Assembly (NCBI GenBank): GCA_951230915.1
Contig: OX579639.1
Location: forward strand, 17,670,001-17,734,000
Direction: 5' to 3'
Origin: Antitrichia curtipendula
Lineage: Eukaryota > Streptophyta > Bryopsida > Hypnales > Leucodontaceae
DNA: 64,000 nucleotides
The notes under the pieces are model-generated. The model worked only from the letters and a program-made list of their open reading frames with translations, was not told where the DNA came from and did no database searches. This document shows positions 24,439 to 37,520 of the stretch, piece after piece (within the stretch, counting starts at the first letter, position 1; every line of letters begins with the position of its first letter). The position numbers and the translations under genes were made by a program.

Positions 24439-27400
24439 TCATTCTGCATAGTCATCTAGGTTCTCCATCTGCATTGCCATGTATTCCAGCAGATGCGCTT
24501 TAGCCTCTGGTGGAATGATTACTGTCTCCTCTGTTTGCACGCCATACACTGTAATCTTGGAATCTATAACATGACCACTTCTCCCTCAATGAGGGACATC
24601 CGTCCATGAATATATAGTGGCTTCCTTCTCGGTCCAACCCAACATCTCACCAGACGGTTCCCACGTTGACTCCATACAGTTCGTGTACCTCATTCGGTTA
24701 CTACCTGCTTCATCATGTGCTCTAGGTCTCATAGTAGGCCAATACCAAAGGACCTTCATTTTCGAGGCCCACGTTCCTTAACCGAATTCGAGCACCTTCC
24801 CTAAAAAAAAAGGTACTCCTCCTCTTACTTCCGCTAGTTCTACGGTAAGGGCTACATACTGCCCTACAACAACGTCATTCTCTGGATTGAATGGAGGAAA
24901 CGGATCTTCCTCTGCATCTTGTTGTACCTCTGGTACAGCTGCATTCCTTCTGCCTTGAATCCTTCCCCCAGTCACTCTTCGTGATGTTGCTTGTACATGT
25001 CTATCTCTGCGGGGTACAAAATACCCTCTCCTCTCAGGATTTGGCATTGTTGCCATAATCCTGTTAATGGCTACATTCTCCGTCGTATTTTCATCCTCAT
25101 TAGCAACTGCACTTGCAATTGTACCTCCTTCTACGTCAGGAACATTTCCATCATTCATATTCTAGTTCAAGACATCGCTGGGCCAAAATGGTAAATCACG
25201 GACGCCTCCTCTATTTCGTTGTAGAAATTCCTCCAAATACTCCTTGAATTGCTCTATTTTGTCCACCACTTCCATGTTCCTGATTGGGTTGAAGCCTCTG
25301 TCTATCATCTTCTTCTTGTATGCAATGAACTCGTCCAATGCTTTCAATTCCCTCTGATCAATTGCAAACACCTCCGCGAGGTCCGGTTTCTCTGTTACGT
25401 TAGGCAGTGAGTTCAGACACAAATGCCCTCTCGCTGGGCCTCACTCATATGTGCAAAAATGCTTGTGTTGCACACGGACCAACCCACTCTCCACGTAAAA
25501 CCTCATATGGTGTGGAAATGTGATGCCCGTCAATGATTCCCCTCCTCGTAGTAAATGAGGTGTGATAAATGCCTTCCAGCCGCGAACGTGCTCAAACTTG
25601 CGAGCACTCACAAAAGCCTCTGTGTACGACGTTCCCTTCTCCACTAGCTGCAACATCTCTGTCAAAGTGTCTACGTCTTTCCTCTTCAGTACGTTCAAAA
25701 TTACACTGAATCTCTGATCGATGTCCTCATGTGTATGGCCCACTATCAGAAAACAAAGATGCACTTCCTTGAAGAAACCAAGCCCAACTAGTGCAGCACA
25801 CATAGCAAACATGTAAGCGTTCTTGTTCTCCCTTGTGGTGTTATCCGCTTGAATTCTCAATGTCGGTGGCAATGACCCCTTCCTTCGCTTCACGTCGCAT
25901 ATGACATTCATCACCGACGTTACGACTTGATTGCTATTATGCTTGTGGTGAGCATCTATCTACACGTCCGCATACAGGTCGATACCATGTACAAGTATAC
26001 TACACAAATGAGTCTTCACAAATCGAGATTCAATGTTCTTCACAGTCTGCCTCATCTTCGGTATCGTGGTCGTATTCTGATCCATACCGTCAACAATCAA
26101 ACACATGAAAAAATCCGGAGTGATCATCGCCGACCTCTTGAACAACCAATAATCTCGCCTTTCTTCCATTTGATATCAAATGTGTAGCACATATAGCTCT
26201 TTTATCTTCAACTTTGCTACAACATTTGTCGTGGATTCCATCCCACACTTATACTCCCAACAATGATAACACTTCAAAAACCGGGAAAAAGGTGAAATTT
26301 ACACATGCGGAAATTCCTTCCGCCAAAGTCGTCGAAATGAACTCATTGACAACTCCGAACCGTCCACTAGTTTCTTCACTTCTTCGTTCACATACTGAAA
26401 AACATCCAACTTGTTGGTATTCATTGGCAACAGAATCAACGGGAGAACCACACTGTCCATTTTCTTGCGAATCGATCGATGGAGCTGTTGACAACCGGCT
26501 TCGTTGAAGAAAACGTTGAGGCTTTCTCTAGCTGCTGATATTTTTCACTCTCCCTCTGCTGACACCTGTTTCCATGAACGGCTGCTACTCTGTCATATAC
26601 AGCATGTGCTGTCTTCAATTGCTTCAAACGCCTTTGAGAATAATCCAACGCCGCGGCGTAGCATGCATTGCACACGACCTTGCCATCTAGTTTTGTCACG
26701 TACTTGTCTCTTGTTGGACCCTTCGTGCGAGTGTAAAAGGCATTAAGCATTTGCATTTTCCAAGTAGCACGTGCTTCGTACTTCTGTCCCCAAGCCATAT
26801 ATCGTTGGTCCAATACATATTTTGCATCTACATCACGCAGGCAATTGCGTTTACATGCTCCCCTTTCCTTCGCACACATAACACTGTCCAGTGTAATTTT
26901 TGGACTAGCAGACTCTCCCCTCTCCCGTGGACTTCTCTCCCTTGCCCTTCGATTTGCCATTGAATACCTCCTCCTCGGTGTAATCTCTGGTAGTCCATCT
27001 ACTCTTGTGAAATCCGCAGTGCTACCTTCCAAGCCTCGCGTCAAAGGAGAACTTCTTCCTTGTACGCTTCTTCCACCTTGACTTGGTGGCGTGCATTCTG
27101 AAGCGCTTGGGTTCTCTTCTACGTAATGAAAATCAAACTATGGTGCGGGAACAGTTAGAAATGATAAATTCTGCCCCTCCCTCAAATTTGTTGCCGTCGT
27201 TCTCACCTCGTAGGGACGTGTAGAACAAACTGAAGCACGACGCCATCCTATAATTTTATCTACACAATCTCCCAAAGTCTTCCCTACCAACTCACCAACC
27301 CATTCTATTTCATGTACAGCATGTGTGACACGAACCGCAATCTCAAATGGGCGTAATTTCTCTTGGTGAAGTTCATCACCACACGCAAAATTTGTATCCA

Positions 27401-27620
27401 CCACGCCCATCCCCACAACTTGGTCTTCATCTCCAAGAAGTTGAACCATGCCATGAATAGTTTAGAATCCTCCAACCACAGGTGCACGATCTTCTTCTTC
27501 GAATAGTTTTCCTCGTACCACACGCGCCAATCTTTCTTCTACGCTCCTTCGCTCTGTAGCAACCAATGTTGTTGCTACCGCATTGAATACCATTGGGCTT
27601 CCAAATGCTTCTGCTGCCAT
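24439..27620 (-). pseudogene. DUF7869-type (RNase H-like) transposase-like gene, decayed
   Basis: The frame starts at ATG 27620 and ends at TGA 24439-24441, about 1,060 codons. It is broken by premature stops at 27462, 27138, 26299, 26176, 25960, 25441, 25162, 24778 and 24586 (lowest bases) and by one frameshift near 26,470. The N-terminal part (27.2-27.4 kb) resembles the plant DUF8039 type of transposon-associated domain, weakly. Next comes a cysteine-rich segment with CKRNCLRDV and VVCNACYAAALD, then FLKCYHCWEYK. The core follows: LIVDGMDQNTT (about 26,090), IQADNTTRENKN (about 25,840) and IVGHTHEDIDQRFS (about 25,730). These are signature motifs of the DUF7869 family, and their acidic residues are the likely metal ligands. 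The C-terminal part is tryptophan-rich and acidic. No function is expected in this copy. An unspliced gene with introns over the stops is unlikely because coding similarity continues through them. Confidence 0.8.
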
Positions 27621-30600
27621 TTTCCAGCTTCACCAGTGATATATAATAGTCATGTATTTGATGCAGAGCTCTTGTACTTCAATATCTTTGTTTACCACTA
27701 TCCTCTCTGTATTTTCATTTATACAGTACAAAATAAAAAATTGGTCCTCCATAAATTTCATATAACAATGTAACCCAAATGACCATGACTACTTTCTAAG
27801 CCCTCATAAAAAATACTCCAAAAAAAAATCCAATGTTTCTCTTCCTTTTTTTCCTTCATTTGCTTCATCAAAGGTCTGCAACTATATTTGTCCATCATAT
27901 TGAAGCAAGCATTGCATGCTCTTTATACAACTTCCACATAATGAATTTTCATCGACCTTAGTATTTTGAATGTCCATTTCTCAACTGCATAACACAAAAA
28001 ATCTACATATACAGGGTTACATCATTTTTTTATTGTATTAATTATTAATGATGCTTTATAAATGCACAATTCCTATACTATTATGCTTGTATTTTTTACT
28101 ATAAGCATCGTACAAAATCGTTGGAATCCTTGGACATTGACCACTACATTGTCAACATCCAAACAACACAATCTCATTACAACTTCTACTTCATGCGTGC
28201 TAACATTGATAACATTAATAGCATTCGCATGCTCTCTCTCTTTCTGAAGGTTTTCATGAGAAAGTTCAAACCTCAAAGCCTACATATGTAAATTGTTAAT
28301 TTGTAAATGCCATGAACCTCTAAAAAGAATCAATGAATTGTACACATAATTTAAATAAACGCGGCAACACTGTGATAAGTTCTATCAATTTCTTGTGATA
28401 CTTCTGTAGTACATGCTTTTCTTCCATATGTTGCTAGACAACCAGCATGAACATCTTGTACACTCTCTATATAGTCTACTTAGATGTGAATACAAACATT
28501 GTGGTTCTATAAACCAATAAGGATTCATACTCTTCAAATGCTACACTATAATCATTGTTATTATTCATGACTTCTTACAATATATTGAACGACTGAACAA
28601 CTTCTACATATGCATTATTTTTGCTATTTCACTTACGTCCATAACATTTCATGCTTCTCTCCAAGAGTTTCTAAGAACTATTGCAATTCAAAATATGAAC
28701 ATTTCAAAGACACTTTTGCCTTCAATTCCAAAAGCATAAGACTAGGATGCATGAAAATGTGTCTTTTACAAACATACTTTTCCATAAAATCAGTTAGTTC
28801 CGCTGCAATTCGGGATATAAAAGAGTTTAATAAATAATTAGTTAGCCCCATACATAGAAGGCCTTTTTTCAGTTCATTGACAACACTAATACATATTTGA
28901 AAGACAAAAAAAAATCAAGCACTGCTTTCTCTCTTATATCCCTCCGTTCATTGTTGCACTACTCTGTTCTTAAACAACATTACAAAAAAGATTTACAAAA
29001 CCACTATCTTGCCACACTGCAACATATTTATAGTGTACATGTTCAAAACAATTTTTCCCATACATTACATGATAAGATTTTTTAAATCTTAAATATCTTA
29101 TACGATTGTTTGCATTCAAGACGTAGCAGACTTGAAAAAATATGATATTTACATTCCTCGTCACCATGTATCAATAGCACGATTCCGTATTTTGTTAAAA
29201 TGCTAAATATATATGTTGTTATCTCTAACTTTGAAGCGCTTCTTCTTAAAATGAAAAACATTTTGCTTCATCCACTACAACAATTACAAACCGTACAACT
29301 AGCATTGGCAAAATAATTAAGCACTAACTTGCACTTTCCGAGGTACATGTCTTATGTTTTTTCAAAAAACTATCAATTAAATTTACTTCATCAACACAAA
29401 AAGCATAAAACAGCCACTTCAAAGTTACTTAGAACATGAACAGGCTCTTCGGACTTCTTACTTACATCTACAGGTGCATGAACATTGTAAAATAAAATTC
29501 ATTGGTTATATTCTATGTATATAGCTTTCTATATTGTCCTTCCTATTGATATTGCCAATTTCTAAGTTATTTTTGAGTATAACTGTCATACCGAACAATC
29601 AAAAATTTGTTATAAGGATTTAAATAATTTCATAATACATTTAGAAATGCCTACCTACTTACACATACATAAACTAGTGATGTTACAATACTTGATATGA
29701 GAAGCAAGATGTATTTTTACCACTACAAATGTATGCAAGAAAAGCATATGAAGTTCTCTTGTAAAAATTTCATTTCCAGAACCTTTACTAAAAATATTGC
29801 AAGATTTTTTCATACAGAATGAAAAAATCTTTTTGTTCTCTACCTTCCTTTAATACATTTAAAACATTTTGAATATACGTATCTCATTTTCTTGGCAGTA
29901 AACATATTGCATATTTAATGAATATGTTGAAGACTTAAACCTATAATAAAGAACGAAATTTTACCAAAACACAATTCTTTTACAATTCTCTGAAAATACT
30001 CCCTCCACCCAAATACTCTATTCCTTTTTGCCTTCATTTTTCATTTACAATAATGTTCCTATTCCACTTCGTGACATTCTCAACATGTGAGAATAATTTT
30101 GAAATTTCTATTTGGAATGCAAAAACCCATTTCCAGTAATAGTTCCTGTACCTTCCATGCAAACATTAATTACATAACAAATGAAATGACTAGAGAGATC
30201 AATTCATTGTTCATTGTTTAATTTCTTATGTCTTTTAATTCTTCCTGGTTTAAAGAGGTGACGCTCAGCAAGGGCAGATTAAAGGATTGCACATTGTCTA
30301 CGACATATACTAAATGCATACAAAATGGCAACATGACACTCAAAAATGATTTGACCACTGCTAATCCTCGAAAATGCTCAAGAAATCCTATTTCTCAATA
30401 TTATAAAACTACAATTCAAATAAGTTGTCATAAAATTTTCATAAATGCTACAGTAGCAATGAACTAAACTTATAGCGCAAAACTGGTTTCCAAAATGTCT
30501 TCTCAGACGGAATCAAAACATTCTGTCAAATGTAATGATTATTTTTCAACAAAGTAGGTAATAAAGTACATGTACTTTAAGAATTGAAGGTAAAACTACT

Positions 30601-31330
30601 ATATGAATAAATCAAGCATGGAATTCAAAAACATTATTCACAGCGGTGCAATATTTCTTTTTCAGTAACTTAACGCGTTCCGCTTTCTTTTGAGAACTAG
30701 TTTATTTTACGTTCAAAGAGACAATCAACAAGTCCTTTTCTTGGAATTTCTTCACAGTGCCTACAGAACAAGACTGTCCAAAATTACCTCATCACTAATC
30801 TACATGCAATGAATAAACTATTTCTAATTCCACAGCAATGCTTCATTTGAGTTTTTATTTATTTTTCACACATTAATTGGTTTTCTGTGAATTTTTCAAC
30901 AATCTCCATTTATGTCTGCAAGTGGCATAGTTTGTACATTTAGGCATTCAATGAAATACAAAAGATATATCCATATCAAGCACTAGATAAACATTGGTCT
31001 TCACAAAAATAATAAAAAAGTTAGTACAACAAAAACAAACCATAGGAACCAACACACAAACATGTTGCATAGGGAAGTGGTCCCCTCTTACATCAACCAA
31101 TCTCTACAATCAATCATTAAACATAGGTACATTTTATTTTAATTTTAAAAATACTTCATTTTTTATAATATATCTTCAAAATTTTGGAATTTCAAAGTAC
31201 CACTTTGTCCTTCATAGTTAAACACAAAGAGGATGAAAGACCTAATTTGAGGTCTTCGGATTTCACTAAAAAAAATTGAATACCCCGAATTCCAAGATAT
31301 TATTCAAGGAATAAATTGTAACATTTTACT
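27621..31330. other. Upstream of the decayed transposase-like gene; no gene recognised
   Basis: AT-rich, with only short unsupported frames. On the minus strand CTATTATATATC lies about 25-35 bp before the ATG at 27620 and could be a TATA box. A solitary Stowaway-like end, ACTCCCTCCACCCAAATACT, lies at 29,998-30,017; I did not find its partner. Confidence 0.4.
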
Positions 31331-32127
31331 TTAACTTCTAAAGGTCCGTTTGGCTCCTCATGGGACAATTTGGGTCTGGGTAGATTCTTGTGACTTCAAT
31401 TTGTAGAGAAATTCTTTGGGATTTTTTGTGGTTGTGTGATTGCCAGAGCTTTGTGGATGTATATATTTTTTAGTTCAATTGGTGCCCGAGAAAAAAACTT
31501 TTGTCAACACTAGAGTTTGGCGGGCAGCACCGTCAAATCAAAGAAAGTCAACATAAATTTCTTAAATATTTTTTTCAAAATCTATGTCTTCTTGTCTACA
31601 TTTGAAGCTTTTATTCATTCTATTTGAACTAATAATGAAAAAGTTATAGACATTCCTATTTTTTCGGGCAGTGGAAGCGTCTTTTACAAAAAATAAATTT
31701 TAGGATTCATTTCTGAAGGCAATTCTTTCAATTCTTTAGAAAAAAATATTAGACAAGGTTGAATTTGCTTGCTATAACAATCTGACCGTTGGGATTACGA
31801 TATTTCAATTTTTTCTTTGCAATATTCACTATTTGCTTACTCCTTCAAACTTGAACCTACTTCTATTTAACAATTTTTTTATGAGTAAAAATTTAGTTTT
31901 TTTTTCTTGAATTATTTTCCATACATTCTCAACTAAAGTATTCAACATATGAATTTAGCAAATGAAAATCAACAATACAAAAAATTTAAGTTGAATATGA
32001 TCAAATCCCAAAACTCTAGTGAGTCTAGTCCAACAAGGTGCAAAAAGACTTGTTTTCTTCACTGTGAATGCAAATATCTTGCAATCTATTTGGTCAAAGT
32101 TTCTTAATTTATTGTACAAATTCTATA
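31331..32127. mobile_element. TTAA-flanked element, copy H, right end missing
   Basis: Starts TTAACTTCTAAAGGTCCGTT and is collinear with copy F, through AGAGCTTTGTGGATGT and TTGGCGGGCAGCAC. Similarity stops near 32,127 before the usual right end. Confidence 0.65.
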
Positions 32128-32892
32128 TTAAATAAAAAAAGCCCACATTCTAAAAAGTTGAATTTATATAATTTATAATTGTAACCATATTAATTTGAAC
32201 TAAACATGGTTCAAATGAAATGGAGAAACAAAACATAACAATATCATTTACAAACCGACAGATTATAATGTTCAATCGTGAGAGTGTTGAAACTACAAAA
32301 CTCTTTCAGCTTTCTTTTAGCATGTCACAAACAAAAAAGTAGTGATGAAAATAATATGAGTTGGAACAAGCAAACATGCATAATTTCAATCAATTATTGG
32401 TTTCTTAGAGCCCTAACCATAATTGTTTTTAATAACTTGTCATTGTGATTTTTCTTTTAAACTGTAGTGTATTTCAAGCTCATTTCCAAGAGCCCTCAAC
32501 ACTACACAAAGTCAAGATTTCCATAGGTACCCTTCAGCAAAATGTTTAACAATTAAATTTAAATCACTCATTCTTAAAATTATATTTTTGATGCTAAAAA
32601 CAGACTTTGAAAACAACTTTGGAGGAAATGTTACATATTGAAAATAACAACTTCCTCAGACCTTAATTTAATTCACAGAGTTCCCGACAATAGAATAAAA
32701 CACCACTGACATTTAAGGATAAAACTCCTACATAAAATATCTAAACATTATTAAAATCGCTTTGTCAGATCCACATTACTATACTTTTGCAACGAAATTG
32801 TTTCAAAAACATTAAATTAGCTTCCTCTAAAAGCCTAACAACTCTTCCATGGAATTTACAAGAGCACTACGACACTACTGACTCAGAAGTTA

Positions 32893-33463
32893 AGGTAGGA
32901 CGCTTTGAATTCGCTCAGGCATAAAGAACAGCCCCTACAAATGGCTCTTGAATGGAATTAGGTGATCTTTAAATGGAAAGAAGTGATCCTTAAATTAACC
33001 GCTGCAGTGGTATAAAAGAATTAGAAAAAAAGGGGTCCCCGCCAATCATCGGTTTTGCTTCTTCCCATCTTGGAAGTGAGTGCTTTCTAGAAAACCTAAT
33101 TTCACAAATAGGAAGCTACGATAGATGTACTTCAAAAATTCATAACAAATTGAATATTGCTCAAAAAAATATAAAACCACTTATGTTAGATTCGTCATCT
33201 TTTTTAATATCTCTGAAAATTGAATTAAAAATACTACCAACCAAGGAAGCATACAACATATGCATATCAGGCCTTAGATGCACGATTCCAGAACCGGATA
33301 ACTTAAGCATGTACTAAGTTCAAAATTCAAGAGATTCCGTAAGGCATTCCATCAAAGGAGCTTCCTCGACCCATGTGTTGGATGAAGCAAATAAATCTAC
33401 CTGCGTTGACAAGGAGCTGAGTATGCAACAGCGCTCCAATGAATTAACCCTAAATGGAATCTT
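32893..33463. other. Left end of an AGGTAGG-family element, then unassigned sequence
   Basis: TA followed by AGGTAGGACGCTTTGAATTCGC at 32,891-32,914 matches the family end. The matching right end is not evident. No gene is recognised. Confidence 0.4.
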
Positions 33464-33566
33464 CAGATCTGCGGACGGTTGATAAGCAAGAAGACGAAGG
33501 AACGGGAAGTGCGCTCAGACCTGCGGACAGCTGATATGCACGAGGAGGAAGGACGGGGCAATGCGC
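33464..33566. repeat. 52-bp direct duplication
   Basis: Two adjacent diverged units begin CAGATCTGCGGACGGTTGAT and CAGACCTGCGGACAGCTGAT and end with TGCGC. It is GC-richer than its surroundings, like the possible gene that follows. Confidence 0.7.
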
Positions 33567-33787
33567 AGCATGGTTGGTTGACCTCTTAAACTAGAAACGC
33601 GGTAAACCAAAAATTCAGTTCCGTAGCCTAGCGAAGACAAAGAGACTCAGCTTCTAGCAAGATTTTCATTCTATTTCGGTTTTCTAGATAAGGTCGCAGA
33701 AGTTGATTCGGTGAAGCACGACTGCTGCTGAAATTCTGTGATGAAATGAAAACTAAGATTGCGTCTGCAGAGTAGAGACTTTAGTCG

Positions 33788-33998
33788 TTGTTATTGGTCG
33801 ATCCAAATCGAAATACTATTAACTGCCTTGCATGCGCCGGTGTTGCAGTTCTCGGAACAGTCGAAGATCCCTCCCTCGTGGTCCCGCAAAAGACGTGTTC
33901 ATGCAGGTTTTTCGGTGCCTGCAATTCTGTCCAAGAGCATCTCGAACTCCGGCATTACGACACTACTAAATTTCAGCACTCTCCCTCGTCTACTCGGT
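33788..33998 (+). other. Possible exon of an unrecognised gene, Cys/His-rich
   Basis: A frame reads RNTINCLACAGVAVLG and then TCSCRFFGACNSVQEHLELRH, which has C2H2-like spacing, and runs to a good donor site (ACTCG then GTGAGGTATC at about 33,998). Base composition is coding-like. No family is recognised and no start or acceptor is certain. Confidence 0.3.
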
Positions 33999-34076
33999 GA
34001 GGTATCTCACTGAAGAACCGTCAATTTCGTTTTTATCTCTTTCTAATTTGCAAACTAACAACGACTAAGTGAACAG

Positions 34077-34203
34077 TACTTGGAATCGGACCCCTCCACG
34101 CGCGGGGGGTCTGACCGCAAACACTATTCACATGTTTCTCGAAGTGAACAGTGTTTGGAGTCAGACCCCCCGCGCGTGGAGGGGGTCCGATTCCAAATAC
34201 TGT
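34077..34203. repeat. GC-rich foldback hairpin
   Basis: The left arm contains GGAATCGGACCCCTCCACGC and the right arm GCGTGGAGGGGGTCCGATTC, with inner GTCTGAC and GTCAGAC also paired. The total is about 127 nt around a short loop. It probably inserted between the possible exons on either side. Confidence 0.7.
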
Positions 34204-34267
34204 TTATAAATCACTTTGTGAACGCGAAGCAGGCAACTGCCGTCATGACGAACATTGAACTCTGTCG

Positions 34268-34565
34268 GGCCGTTTACTTGTGGACTTCGACAGGTTGAAG
34301 GTGGAGAGCAAAACTCACCAAATTTCGGAGAGACCACCTCCAGGCGCTGCACTTGCTTTCCAGGTTCCGATCGGCGCTACCTCGGCTCCAGCTGCGCTCA
34401 CCGTCGCTCCCTCCAAAATTGGTACCTGCGTTGTGAGGACAAGGTTGATTTTCATCAGTACGTCACAGCCGGAGCACAGTCTTGCGGAGTCGCGAAGCAG
34501 ACTTGCGGCGCTGCAGCTAGTTTTTGAGCTCCTGCAATTGACGTTGAAGAAGCAGATTCGGATCG
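34268..34565 (+). other. Possible second exon of an unrecognised gene
   Basis: An acceptor-like TTCGACAG precedes an open frame with AALTVAPSKIGTCVVRTR and LAALQLVFELLQLTLKKQ. The frame reaches a good donor (GGATCG then GTAAGAATT). The amino-acid pattern is protein-like, but no family is recognised and its link to the 33.8-kb exon is unproven. Confidence 0.3.
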
Positions 34566-35291
34566 GTAAGAATTCCAAGCACTCCGGAGTTAGTAATTTA
34601 ATTTGAAATCAAATTTCGCCATACAGCGAACAGCTTGTCGGTAGTTCTATCACGAGTCGTCTCAAGCACTCCGAAGCTCCATGCAGAAATCGCCGACATT
34701 ACACTTTTATAGTGCACGTTCGATTTGAAGATCCCCTGAGTTTGAAAATTGAGACGCGCATTTTCTGTAGCGCATTGTTTGTTGCTGCCGACGTACTGAG
34801 CAACTCCTGGTCTTCTTACCCTGTCATGAAAATCGGGAAGCGGGTGCTAATTGAACTCACCTGTATCGTCCGTGTTGTGGTTTGCTTGCTTCAACCTCGC
34901 AAATGCAGGGCAGGGATGACGAATGAGCTGCCTGCAACGACGCTATGAAAGACAGAGAACGACTGAGTGGACGGCGGCACTTGGCCCCTTGAAATTGAAA
35001 GAATACCAAAATTTAACGAAGCTGGGAAGCAGGCCCGGAATGCCAGGTCCCTCGGGGAGACAAAACACTTGGCCCCAAGCTGCAGAACAGCGGACTGCAC
35101 TCTTCACCAAAAATATTTTGAAGTAAGGTAAGCGTCTTTCTGTTTCTAATGTGAGTTCTAATTTGCAGCCAGACGACCAATCCTGCATGTTTAGTGGATA
35201 AGGTAGGATGCTTTAAAAGCGCCCATTTAAGAGCTGGTCCGTCTTTTGCGTAGGTTTGCATGAATAGAAATATTTTTCACTCATTTTTCAG

Positions 35292-35870
35292 AGAAAGAAA
35301 AATGGATGCCAAACTTAACCCAAGTCGTTTCATGTTTTTTGAAGCATTTTTGAAAGAGTTATGAATTTTCAAAGAAAGAAAAATGGATGTCAAACTTAAC
35401 CCAAGTCGTTTCATATTTTTTGAAGCATTTTTGAAAGAGTTATGAATTTTCAAAAGAAAGAAAAATGGATGTCAAACTTAACCCAAGTCGTTTCATATTT
35501 TTTGAAGCATTTTTGAAAGAGTTATGAATTTTCAAAAGAAAGAAAAATGGATGCCAAACTTAACCCAAGTCGTTTCATATTTTTTGAAGCATTTTTGAAA
35601 GAATTATGAATTTTCAAAGAAAGAAAAATGGATGCCAAACTTAACCCAAGTCGTTTCATGTTTTTTGAAGCATTTTTGAAAGAGTTATGAATTTTCAAAG
35701 AAAGAAAAATGGATGCCAAACTTAACCCAAGTCGTTTCATATTTTTTGAAGCATTTTTGAAAGAGTTATGAGTTTTCAAAGAAAGAAAAATGGATGCCAA
35801 ACTTAACCCAAGTCGTTTCATATTTTTTGAAGCATTTTTGAAAGAGTTATGAATTTTCAAAGATTTCAGT
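35292..35870. repeat. 81-82 bp tandem array, seven units
   Basis: The word ATGGATG[C/T]CAAACTTAACC recurs at 35302, 35383, 35465, 35547, 35628, 35709 and 35790, with only a few differences between units. The unit is the reverse complement of a segment found once in other AGGTAGG-family copies, so the array grew by local amplification. Confidence 0.9.
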
Positions 35871-35999
35871 TGTAGGTACCTATTTGTGACCCTAGGTCTC
35901 CCAAAATGCGTCCACTTACAACTTCTAAAGTGATTTGACTGACTCTTGCAATAAAGAAAACTTTTTTGGAGGGTTCAATCAATGAATAAAGTGGTCCAT

Positions 36000-36951
36000 T
36001 TAACCCCTAAAGGTTTTTGACTATGTTTTCATAAAAAATGCTTCCAAACTGCCATTTCTAGTACAAGTACCAAATTTTGGAAAAAAACATTTTTGGACAC
36101 ATGTGACCGTAGGATCTTGTAGTAAACTAGTTTGAGAAGATGTGGAAAAAATTTCAGAAATTTCCACCGTGTAGATTGCAAGATATTAGCATTTGAAGTG
36201 GCAAAAACCCTTTTTTTGTCCCTCCGAAAAAACGGGCAGCTGCACTTCACATGGTCACATTTGTATGAAAAAATGTCCAAAATGGTGGTAACTCTTTGGA
36301 TTCATTCTTCAAAGCAACTTAGCTACATGCTTGAAAATTTTCAGATCATTTGGAATTGTACAAAATATAGGAAAAAAATAGTAAGTAGAAAGAAGTAGAA
36401 AATGATTCAAAACACTAAATTGTTAAGGATTTAATTATGGAATTGAAAAATGCCAATCCAAATGATTGTAATGTTGTAATAAACAATCTACACCTTGTGT
36501 TTATATTTTTTTCCAAAAATATTGAAAATTGAGTTAAATAAAGGACTTCAAAGTTTATTTTAGAGTAGAGATTCTATGACTATCCACAAACTACCCACAA
36601 CTAAAATTCCTCATAACTTTCATCTCATAAATCAAAGTGGAATGATTCAAAGCTTTCCTTGTGCACATAAATCTAGAGAACCAATTTCAAATTTTTATTT
36701 CTCTAAAAAATGATTTTTAAAGAAATTTTTTTTGCTGCCCGGACTGCCCGCCGAACAATGAAAACTGCATATCATACCATAACTTTTTAACCATGTGGTC
36801 AAAAGTTATGAAAATTGTTGGGCCCTAAAGCTACTCCTTGGGCACATCTTGTGTGAAACTTTCAAAGAAAAAAAATAAAAATTCCATTCGTGGTGAGCTG
36901 CCCCAAAACGCTGTGTTGTCAAAAAACGGTGTTTGGTCCTTTTGGGGTTAA
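36000..36951. mobile_element. TTAA-flanked element, copy I
   Basis: Starts TTAACCCCTAAAGGTTTTTG, ends TTTGGTCCTTTTGGGGTTAA, 952 bp, collinear with copy G (TTTTTGACTATGTTTTCA and CTGCCCG-rich centre). One base of the right terminal repeat is changed. Confidence 0.7.
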
Positions 36952-37364
36952 AGACCAACTCATATCTATTTAGTACCATTTTGTAGGGTTGATTTGAATA
37001 AGCCGGTCGCTTTTAGAGCATCCTACCTTACTCACGTCGAGCTACTCACTTTGTTAATGCTGAAGTCAATTTTGCGGTATTTTGTATTACACCTATGAAC
37101 CCATATCGGTCTAATTGAAAAGAACCTCATTAAGTCCCAAAGGTGTCCTTTATATGTGTATCTATTAATCGCTTTGTCAGAAAACGCGTCTTGAGGACTC
37201 TAGTATAGCTTGATTGATGTTGTTGACTGTTTGTGCACGGTTAGCGATCGCCAGAACATTAAATCTAAAACACAACTTCAGGGTGCATCTGCTTTCCCAG
37301 AAGACATGTACGATAGTTTCCATGTGATGGCCACATGGCAGGGCAGCTGTGATCTGCTCCAGGG

Positions 37365-37390
37365 ACGGGCCAATATAGTCATTGGCCCGT
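37365..37390. repeat. Perfect 10-bp inverted repeat
   Basis: ACGGGCCAAT, a 6-base spacer, then ATTGGCCCGT. It lies in a GC-richer stretch (37,200-37,510) of unknown origin. Confidence 0.7.
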
Positions 37391-37520
37391 TAGTACCTCT
37401 CTATTTAGTATCTGCCATAATAGCATTGCTTGATTTTTTGTGGATGTGCAATTGCGAGAGCTTTGTGGATGCTAGATGTGTCTTAAGACCGCCTTTATCT
37501 GTTTTGTCTGCAGCCCATGT

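Larger units (their letters stand above)
35201..37028. mobile_element. TA-flanked AGGTAGG-family element with nested array and nested copy I
   Basis: Ends read AGGTAGGATGCTTTAAAAGCG at the left and, reversed, AGGTAGGATGCTCTAAAAGCG at the right. TA lies on both sides (35199-35200, 37029-37030), as in Tc1/mariner insertions. Inside are a tandem array and TTAA copy I. Confidence 0.65.

Noticed and set aside
29998..30030. Complete Stowaway MITE starting ACTCCCTCCACCC
   Set aside because: Only one end was found. Without the partner end it is noted as a solitary terminus only.
35522..35860. Open frame with a 27-residue repeated peptide (minus strand)
   Set aside because: It is a by-product of the 81-bp tandem array, whose period is divisible by three. 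There is no start context, and the array lies inside a transposon.
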